Origin: an uncultured Collinsella sp.
GTDB taxonomy: Bacteria > Actinomycetota > Coriobacteriia > Coriobacteriales > Coriobacteriaceae
Reading direction: 5' to 3'
Assembly: GCA_934650975.1 (NCBI GenBank)
Contig: CAKUFW010000064.1
Coordinates: 1-11,067, forward strand
Length of the DNA: 11,067 bases
Part shown: in pieces, positions 6,073-11,067 of the stretch
Layout of the letters: every line of letters begins with the position of its first letter
Numbering within the stretch: position 1 is the stretch's first letter
Translations under genes and position numbers: made by a program
Notes under the pieces: model-generated
The model's input: the letters and a program-made list of their open reading frames with translations, nothing else
The model's database searches: none
Told to the model about the DNA's origin: nothing

Positions 6073-6552
6073 TTATTTGGTATGTCCGCCGCCCGCTGTC
6101 ATCTGAGCCGCGTGCTCCAGCTGGTCGGCGATTGCCTCCCAACTTTCGCGAGCCGCCTTGGTGGAACCGGGAAAGTTTACGACAAGTGTATACCTGCGTT
6201 GCATGCACACGGCGCGCGACAGCATGGCGCGGCGCGTCTTGGTCATCGAGTAAGCCCGAATCGCCTCGGCAATGCCCGGCACATCGCGATCGCAGACGGC
6301 GCGCGTCGCCTCGGGCGTCACGTCGCGCATAGAAAGCCCCGTACCGCCGCAGGTGATCACGACGTTGGCGTGGCGCTCGTCGGCGGCATCCACGATGGCG
6401 GCGCCGATCTCGTCGACGTCGTCGCGCACAACCACGTGCGAGGCTACCGTCCAGCCCTGAGCCGCAATGAGTTCCTCGAGCGCGGCTCCGGCCTCATCCT
6501 GAGCAAGATCGCGCGTATCCGAACACGTCACGATCGAAATCTTCAACTCCAT
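6073..6552 (-). CDS. mogA: MogA/MoaB-family molybdenum cofactor biosynthesis protein
   Basis: A 159-residue single-domain protein of the MoCF-binding family. In the cofactor pathway such proteins adenylate molybdopterin, and MoeA then uses the product to insert molybdate. Visible motifs are the beta-strand start LKISIVTCSDTRD (3-15), the molybdopterin-binding CGGTGLSMRDVTPEAT (68-83, with Asp77 in the catalytic position) and NFPGSTKAARESW (126-138). Length and motifs fit MogA or MoaB; the two cannot be split reliably by eye, so the symbol is provisional. The ATG at 6552 is chosen because TAGGAGGAG lies just upstream; longer in-frame starts up to 6681 would overlap moeA. It begins ten bases after the moeA stop, which lies in its ribosome site, so the pair is clearly an operon. 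It ends before the terminator at 6022-6057. Confidence 0.92.
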   Translation of the reverse strand: MELKISIVTCSDTRDLAQDEAGAALEELIAAQGWTVASHVVVRDDVDEIGAAIVDAADERHANVVITCGGTGLSMRDVTPEATRAVCDRDVPGIAEAIRAYSMTKTRRAMLSRAVCMQRRYTLVVNFPGSTKAARESWEAIADQLEHAAQMTAGGGHTK

Positions 6553-6562
6553 AGCGCTCCTC

Positions 6563-7825
6563 CTAAAGCACGGTGCCCTCGGGCAAGTCGACGCGGACGA
6601 CATCCACGACATCGCCCGGCCCGAGCTCGCACGGGCCCTCGTTAATGCGCAGCAGACAATTCGCGCGCTGCATCGTGCCAAGCAGCGCCGAATTCTGGCT
6701 CTTGGCCTCAGTCACCATAAGCTCACCGGTCTGGGTATCGCGCGCAACGCTGGCGCGGTCGTAAAAGCGACGGTCTTGGCGCTTCTTCACGCCGTGCGTG
6801 AGCGTCGCCTGCTGCACGGGGCGCGCGCCCTCGGCAAAACCACGCATCTTACGAATCGCCGGGCGCGCGAGCACCTCAAAGCCCACGTAGGCCGCCGCCG
6901 GATTGCCCGAAAGTCCCAGGTACGGTTTGCCGCCGAGCAGGCCAAACGTGATGGCCTTACCGGGACGCATCGAGATGCGATCGAACAGGACCTCGCCTTC
7001 GCGCTGGACCAGCGCCGTCACGTAATCGTAGTCTCCGGCCGAGGCGCCACCGCTCGTAATGACAAAATCGCACTCCCGCACGGCACGATGCACGAGCTCG
7101 CATATCGCCTGCTCGTCGTCGGGCGCAATGCCATAGAAGACAGGCTCGGCTCCGGCATCGAGTGCCTCGGCCATCAGCGCCGAGGAGTTGGAATCGCGAA
7201 TCTGGCCACGCGCCGGCACCTCACCTGGCGAAACCAGCTCCGTACCCAGCGAGATGATGCCCACGCACGGGGCAGCGTGCACTTTCACGCTCGCGTATCC
7301 GGCACTTGCCAGCAGACCCGCACCTGCCGGGGCCACGAGCTCGCCAGTGTGCAGCACGACGTCTCCGGCATGGGCCTCCTCGGCGGCAGAGCGAACATTC
7401 TCCCCCACCTTGGCCGGTGCCGAGAAGCGGACGTGTGAGCCCTCATTGCCATCGCCGTCAAGGACCTCGACAATCTCATACTTCACCACGGCGTCGGCGC
7501 CCTCGGGAACCGGCGCGCCCGTCATGATACGCACCGTCTCACCCGCGCCGATCGTGCCCTCAAAGACATGACCCGCTGCCTCGTGGCCAACAACGGAAAG
7601 CGTCACCGGAGTATCGCCGGTGGCCGCACCAAGGTCGACGGCGCGTACGGCATATCCGTCCATGGCGCTGTTGGCAAATGGCGAGATGTCGATATCGGCC
7701 ACGGCTTCCTCGGCCAAGGGAAGGCCGGCCGCCTGCCATACGGGAATCTCGATGAGATCGGTCGGGGCCACGTGCGAAAGAACAATCGCCTGCGCGTCCT
7801 CCAACGGAATGAGCTTTTCTGCCAT
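6563..7825 (-). CDS. moeA: Molybdopterin molybdenumtransferase MoeA
   Basis: A 420-residue cytoplasmic enzyme that ligates molybdate to adenylylated molybdopterin, the last common step of molybdenum cofactor synthesis. Motifs in order: the N-terminal SPFANSAMDGYAV segment (Asp56 in the MDGYA motif), MTGAPVPEGAD (101-111), SLGTELVSPGE (192-202), the MoCF GGASAGDYDYV (259-269), MRPGKA (286-291) and GLSGNPAAAYV (304-314). The C-terminal beta domain completes the protein; E. coli MoeA has 411 residues. I chose ATG 7825 because AAGGGG lies five bases upstream; a GTG six bases earlier would sit directly on that site. It leads the operon with the mog gene. It is divergent from the CLC gene, with 211 bp between the two starts. 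Confidence 0.95.
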   Translation of the reverse strand: MAEKLIPLEDAQAIVLSHVAPTDLIEIPVWQAAGLPLAEEAVADIDISPFANSAMDGYAVRAVDLGAATGDTPVTLSVVGHEAAGHVFEGTIGAGETVRIMTGAPVPEGADAVVKYEIVEVLDGDGNEGSHVRFSAPAKVGENVRSAAEEAHAGDVVLHTGELVAPAGAGLLASAGYASVKVHAAPCVGIISLGTELVSPGEVPARGQIRDSNSSALMAEALDAGAEPVFYGIAPDDEQAICELVHRAVRECDFVITSGGASAGDYDYVTALVQREGEVLFDRISMRPGKAITFGLLGGKPYLGLSGNPAAAYVGFEVLARPAIRKMRGFAEGARPVQQATLTHGVKKRQDRRFYDRASVARDTQTGELMVTEAKSQNSALLGTMQRANCLLRINEGPCELGPGDVVDVVRVDLPEGTVL

Positions 7826-7882
7826 AAGCACCCCTTAATGCTACGGCGCACAACAGAGGCGCCGATTCTTTATGTTTGTCTC

Positions 7883-7888
7883 AGTATA
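7883..7888 (-). promoter_or_regulatory. Putative -10 of the moeA promoter
   Basis: TATACT on the minus strand, 57 bp before the moeA ATG. No clear -35 is present at 16-18 bp. A plus-strand TATAAT overlaps it (7885-7890), so the direction is not certain. The leader would be too short for a molybdenum-cofactor riboswitch. Confidence 0.35.
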
Positions 7889-8000
7889 ATCCCCCGCCGC
7901 TCGACCGCGACATGGTCTGTGCCCACGAATACGCCTGTCGGTTGCAGGCAGCGTAACAGAATCGAAACCAGCCAACCGGCTCGTTGCGTTTGCCGCGTTT

Positions 8001-8006
8001 TATAAT
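8001..8006 (+). promoter_or_regulatory. Putative -10 of the CLC gene promoter
   Basis: TATAAT 30 bp before the CLC start, giving a leader of only about 25 nt that contains the ribosome site AAGAGGA. The -35 position holds no good TTGACA match. Confidence 0.45.
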
Positions 8007-8036
8007 GCTTGCGTTGCAACCAAAGAAGAGGACACC

Positions 8037-9458
8037 ATGGCTTTTACCGACACATCAGACAGCGAAAGCGAAGAGCAAGACAACTCCCTGCCACTCGATG
8101 AGGGAGGCTTCTTCTCCCTGAACGATGTCATCATGGCCGGCAGGCATCAACTCACCCGCTCCGAGCATCTCCTGGCTGCCGACACGCGCCGCAACGCCCG
8201 CAACCTGCTCGCGAGCGCCAAGCTGCTCGCGCTCGTCGTGATCGTCTCGCTCGCCATGGGCGTTGCCGCTTGGGCATTTTTGGCCTCGCTGAACATCGCG
8301 ACCGACTATCGCGAGCACCATGCGTGGGTCTATGCCCTGCTCCCCGTCGTGGGCGTGGCCACCGCTTGGGTCTACAAGAAGCACGGCCTCGCTGCCAAAC
8401 GCGGCAACAATCTAGTCATCGACTCCGCCCTGGGCACCCGCCTTATCCATGCCCGCATGGCCGTCCTCACCTTTGTCTGCTCCACGCTTACGCACCTGAC
8501 AGGCGGCTCGGCCGGACGCGAGGGCGCTGCCGTGCAGATCGGCGGTACCATCGCCAGCAACATCTCAAGCCTCGCCCACCTCAAAAAGCATGACCATCAC
8601 GATCTTATGCTCGCCGGCATCTCGTCCGCCTTTGGCGCCGTGTTCGGCTCGCCCCTTGCCGGAGCGTTCTTTGGCATGGAGATGTGCTTTATCGGCAAGA
8701 TCGACTACACCGCCGGCATCTACTGCCTCGTCGCCTCGTTTACCGGCTACTTTACGTCGCTTGCCCTGGGCACCGAGTACGAGGCGAACGTCATCGCCAG
8801 CGTCCCCGATATGACGCCCCGAACCGTCGCCATCGTCGTCGTCAGCGCCATCGTGTTCGGCCTAACCGCACGCCTCTTCGCCTGGTCGGTTCGAACCGTC
8901 AAGAGCCTCTACGGCCGCTTTATTACCAACTATCTTGTTCGCGCCCTCGTGGGCGCACTCGTGGTGCTCGCAGCTTACGCGGTGCTCGATGCTTGGAAGT
9001 ACGCCGGCCTTGCCACCTGGCTCTCGGGCGCCGGTTTCGCCGGCAATACGACCCTCGCCGACGCAGCCATCAAGTTGGTCGTGACGGCGCTCACTCTGGG
9101 CGCCGGCTTCCAGGGCGGCGAGGTCACACCGTTGTTTGGTATTGGAGCTGCGCTTGGCGGCTGGATCGGCTGCCTTGCCGGAATCGATCCCAGCTTTTTG
9201 GCGGCCCTCGGCATGCTCGGCGTGTTCTGCGCCGGCCTCAACGTGCCCATCACCACCTGCATGATGGCCATCGACCTGTTCCACGGCACAGCGGCCGGGT
9301 TCTTTGTCATCGTTGCGTTTATCAGCTATCTTGCCGGCGGGCACCGCGGCGTATATCCCGCGCAGCGCATTATCTCGCCCAAGCGCCGTTCGCTCATTGT
9401 GGACGAGGGCGGTACGGTGGCCGATGCTATCGAGCGTCACAACGACCTGATAGAGTAG
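8037..9458 (+). CDS. CLC-family anion channel/antiporter (possibly fluoride-type)
   Basis: A 473-residue polytopic membrane protein of the CLC superfamily, which moves chloride or fluoride, often against protons. Motifs: GNNLVID (123-129) in place of the canonical GSGIP, GGSAGREGAAVQIGG (156-170) with gating Glu162, FGSPLAGAFFGMEM (203-216), GAGFQGGEVTPLFGIGAALG (355-374), GLNVPITTCMMAIDLF (400-415) and a C-terminal GGHRGVYPAQ (434-443). Asn in the first motif and the small residues after GREG are traits I associate with the CLC-F fluoride/proton antiporters, but I cannot confirm the subclass. The first 60 residues are acidic and hydrophilic, hence cytoplasmic. No CBS domains follow. ATG 8037 has AGAGGA upstream. 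The lipid kinase gene follows after 86 bp with no terminator visible, so cotranscription is possible. It is divergent from moeA. Confidence 0.92.
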   Translation: MAFTDTSDSESEEQDNSLPLDEGGFFSLNDVIMAGRHQLTRSEHLLAADTRRNARNLLASAKLLALVVIVSLAMGVAAWAFLASLNIATDYREHHAWVYALLPVVGVATAWVYKKHGLAAKRGNNLVIDSALGTRLIHARMAVLTFVCSTLTHLTGGSAGREGAAVQIGGTIASNISSLAHLKKHDHHDLMLAGISSAFGAVFGSPLAGAFFGMEMCFIGKIDYTAGIYCLVASFTGYFTSLALGTEYEANVIASVPDMTPRTVAIVVVSAIVFGLTARLFAWSVRTVKSLYGRFITNYLVRALVGALVVLAAYAVLDAWKYAGLATWLSGAGFAGNTTLADAAIKLVVTALTLGAGFQGGEVTPLFGIGAALGGWIGCLAGIDPSFLAALGMLGVFCAGLNVPITTCMMAIDLFHGTAAGFFVIVAFISYLAGGHRGVYPAQRIISPKRRSLIVDEGGTVADAIERHNDLIE

Positions 9459-9544
9459 ATGCAGTAAACGCCGTGCGGCCACAATCGGGGACAACGTAAC
9501 CCGAGCGCGACCGCGCCGTCACGCCATACGCCAGGAGTCGCCCC

Positions 9545-10507
9545 ATGCACGCAACAGATTTTGGTCGCACGCTCATCATCGCCAATCCCGCAGCTCAGTC
9601 GGGCGCGGCGCGCGAAGTGGCCGAGCGCCTGCAGCGCTTTTTGGACATGACCGCGCGCTCATCCCAGTTTGATCTGGTGCTGACCGAGCACATGGGACAC
9701 GCCAAAGAACTTGCCGCACAGGCCCAGAGCTACCGCACGGTTATCGCACTCGGAGGCGACGGCGTGATCCACGAAGTCGTCAATGGCTTGATGACGCAGG
9801 AAGAGGCTGCCCGACCGGCTCTTGCCGTCCTGCCCGTGGGCTCCGGCAACGATTTTGCCCAGACGCTCGGCATCGATGATTTTTCCGGTAAAGATTTTGG
9901 CGCCCTGCTCACCTGCGAGCTGCAGCGTCAGGACATCGGGCGCATTCGCTCGTGGAACCCTGCAAGCGGCAGCGGCGAGGCGGCCGTCGAGTATTACGAC
10001 CAGACGCTCTCCGTCGGCATTGACGCCGCCATCGGCCTGGGCACCACCGAGCTGCGCAAGAAGACGGGACTTACCGGCGCTCCGCTCTATACCCTTTCGG
10101 GCCTGGAGCAGTTTGGGCTGCGCTATCGCAACTACCCCATGACGGTTAGCTTTGACGGCGCGCCCACCGAGCGCGTGCGGGCGATTATCATGGCCATCCA
10201 GCTGGGCCCCACCTATGGCTCGGGCTATCGTATCTGCCCCGACGCCGACCCCTGCGACGGCATCCTTGACGTTTGCTACGCCTGCGGCCCCGTGCCCCGC
10301 GCGGTTGCCCTGCCCATGTTCCTTTCGGCCAAGGATGGCCACCACACCAAGCTGCCGCCGGTGCGCATGCGCCGCTGCCGCCATGCCGAGCTCACCTTCG
10401 AGGAGCCCAAGTACCCCATCCAGGCCGACGGCGAGCCCATCGTTGCCTCTCACATCGAGGTCGACATCCTCCCCGCCGCCCTCGAGGTCTGGCACCCAAC
10501 CCGCTAG
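9545..10507 (+). CDS. Diacylglycerol kinase family lipid kinase (YegS/DagK type)
   Basis: A 320-residue soluble or membrane-associated kinase that phosphorylates a lipid, most likely diacylglycerol to phosphatidic acid, for phospholipid recycling. Motifs: IIANPAAQSG (11-20), nucleotide-binding ALGGDGVIHEVVNG (68-81), LPVGSGNDFAQTLGI (96-110), CPDADPCDGILDV (231-243) and IQADGEPI (292-299), all in family order. The length is usual (about 300-330). ATG 9545 is preceded by AGGAG at good spacing. Acyl or sphingoid substrates are possible within the family, so no gene symbol is given. It lies 86 bp after the CLC gene and converges on the release-factor-like gene, with a long inverted repeat filling the space. 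Confidence 0.93.
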   Translation: MHATDFGRTLIIANPAAQSGAAREVAERLQRFLDMTARSSQFDLVLTEHMGHAKELAAQAQSYRTVIALGGDGVIHEVVNGLMTQEEAARPALAVLPVGSGNDFAQTLGIDDFSGKDFGALLTCELQRQDIGRIRSWNPASGSGEAAVEYYDQTLSVGIDAAIGLGTTELRKKTGLTGAPLYTLSGLEQFGLRYRNYPMTVSFDGAPTERVRAIIMAIQLGPTYGSGYRICPDADPCDGILDVCYACGPVPRAVALPMFLSAKDGHHTKLPPVRMRRCRHAELTFEEPKYPIQADGEPIVASHIEVDILPAALEVWHPTR

Positions 10508-10513
10508 CTCCAC

Positions 10514-10586
10514 CTAAGTTGCGGTGAAATAGGGACTGTTTTGCGGCTCCGCACCCCCGAACAATCCCTATTTCACCGCAACTTAG
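10514..10586. repeat. 73-bp near-perfect inverted repeat between convergent genes
   Basis: Arms of 27 bp (10514-10540 and 10560-10586) match at 26 of 27 positions; they contain CTAAGTTGCGGTGAAATAGG and its complement. The 19-bp centre holds a second small hairpin, TGCGG-CT-CCGCA (10542-10553). The element begins 6 bp after the lipid-kinase stop and ends 7 bp before the rescue-factor stop. It could end transcription from both sides by folding, yet neither strand has a T-tract after the stem. It looks more like a REP/MITE-type dispersed element. Confidence 0.8.
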
Positions 10587-10593
10587 AAGGGGA

Positions 10594-10974
10594 TCAATCT
10601 TCACTGCCCGGCTTGCGGCGGTTGGTCTTTTTGATGGCGTTGAAGTGCTTGTCGTTGAGCCTGCGCTGACGCGATCGCTGTGGCACTTTGGTCTTCACGC
10701 GACGACGCGGCGGACGACCACGACGCTCGAGCTCGGCCTTCAGCTTGCGCAGGCAGCTCGCACGATTCTGAAACTGACTACGACTCTCTCGCGCCGTCAC
10801 GACGATCCCCGTGGGCACATGCTTCATGCGCACCGCAGAGTCCGTCGTGTTCACGCCCTGGCCGCCCGGGCCCGTCGCGCGAAACACCTGCACCTCGCAG
10901 TCGCGCGCCAGCTCCTCGGCCGACATCTCGGCATAGCACGCATACTCGCGCCATCCCATCTTGATCTCGTCCAT
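10594..10974 (-). CDS. ArfB-like / peptide chain release factor-like protein
   Basis: A 126-residue protein with the RF-1 catalytic domain and no codon-recognition domain. [15 protein letters not shown] (35-49) holds the GGQ loop that hydrolyses peptidyl-tRNA in the ribosomal P site, and [20 protein letters not shown] follows as in release factors. The tail (about 80-120) is very basic ([26 protein letters not shown]), as in ArfB/YaeJ, where it occupies the empty mRNA channel of stalled ribosomes. Rescue of stalled ribosomes is therefore the likely role, by family knowledge. GGQ is followed by Gly where many release factors have His. ATG 10974 is chosen because GAGGAGG lies just upstream; a TTG at 10992 in the same frame would overlap that site. 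It converges with the lipid kinase. Confidence 0.88.
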   Translation of the reverse strand: MDEIKMGWREYACYAEMSAEELARDCEVQVFRATGPGGQGVNTTDSAVRMKHVPTGIVVTARESRSQFQNRASCLRKLKAELERRGRPPRRRVKTKVPQRSRQRRLNDKHFNAIKKTNRRKPGSED

Positions 10975-10997
10975 ACCAACACCTCCTCTCAAATCAG

Positions 10998-11020
10998 AAC
11001 CACCCTTAAAAAGGGTGGTT
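10998..11020. terminator. Hairpin upstream of the rescue-factor gene, possible terminator of a gene beyond the window
   Basis: AACCACCCTT (10998-11007) and AAGGGTGGTT (11011-11020) form a perfect 10-bp stem with a 3-nt AAA loop. On the minus strand only a weak TTCTGATTT tail follows; on the plus strand TTTGCTCTT follows. It could end a minus-strand gene to the right of the window, or sit in the leader of the gene at 10974. Confidence 0.4.
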
Positions 11021-11067
11021 TGCTCTTAGGGTATAACCCACGGGCCCCGGGCTCGCGTCTAAAGGCG

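Noticed and set aside
7832..8036. Fluoride riboswitch upstream of the CLC gene, or molybdenum-cofactor riboswitch upstream of moeA
   Set aside because: I looked for the conserved fluoride-switch core and for a long folded leader on both strands and saw neither; both putative leaders are short.
8684..9499. A 271-codon plus-strand frame
   Set aside because: It is an alternative frame within the CLC gene, very Arg-rich, with no motif.
9659..10513. A 284-codon minus-strand frame
   Set aside because: It is a shadow of the lipid kinase, whose motifs are complete on the plus strand.
11029..11060. GC-rich palindromic bits at the right edge (GGGTATAACCC, CGGGCCCCGGG)
   Set aside because: Short, common in GC-rich DNA, and without the neighbouring gene nothing can be concluded.
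1..11067. CRISPR arrays, tRNA or rRNA genes, transposases, phage genes
   Set aside because: No regularly spaced repeats, no tRNA-like cloverleaf noticed, and every sizeable convincing gene is a metabolic, transport or housekeeping gene.

Overview
The window looks like chromosomal DNA from a GC-rich, anaerobic Gram-positive bacterium. The best guess is a member of the Coriobacteriia, close to Collinsella. This is an inference from GC content, a Tat-type lipoprotein signal, oxygen-sensitive iron-sulfur enzymes and the style of the intergenic repeats; no rRNA or other marker gene is present to prove it.

Positions 1-7825 are all read from the minus strand and form a molybdenum block followed by an iron-sulfur enzyme block. 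In transcription order: moeA (7825-6563) and a mogA/moaB-type gene (6552-6073), which insert molybdenum into molybdopterin and end at an intrinsic terminator. Next comes an independent promoter and operator-like site, then modA (5868-4993, Tat-signal lipoprotein), a second intrinsic terminator that probably attenuates, and modB (4875-3394) and modC (3390-2320). modB carries an unusual exported N-terminal domain of about 200 residues. Together these genes capture molybdate outside the cell, import it and use it for cofactor synthesis.

After modC lies a 450-bp gap (2319-1870) with a three-half-site AT-rich palindrome, a GC-rich long-range stem and a possible 22-codon leader ORF with a strong Shine-Dalgarno. 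It precedes two tandem paralogues of the double-cubane-cluster / 2-hydroxyacyl-CoA dehydratase family: one complete (1869-586) and one cut by the window edge (350-1). The 235 bp between them hold a repeat-rich, potentially folded element.

The plus strand carries a CLC-family anion transporter (8037-9458), with features that hint at the fluoride-exporting branch, and a YegS/DagK-type lipid kinase (9545-10507). The lipid kinase converges on a minus-strand ArfB-like ribosome-rescue factor (10974-10594); between them is a 73-bp near-perfect inverted repeat. The last 90 bases hold the upstream region of the rescue-factor gene, with one hairpin.

The most interesting items are the extended ModB, the matching three-half-site arrays before modA and after modC, the structured leader with a short ORF ahead of the double-cubane gene, and the two intergenic repeat elements.
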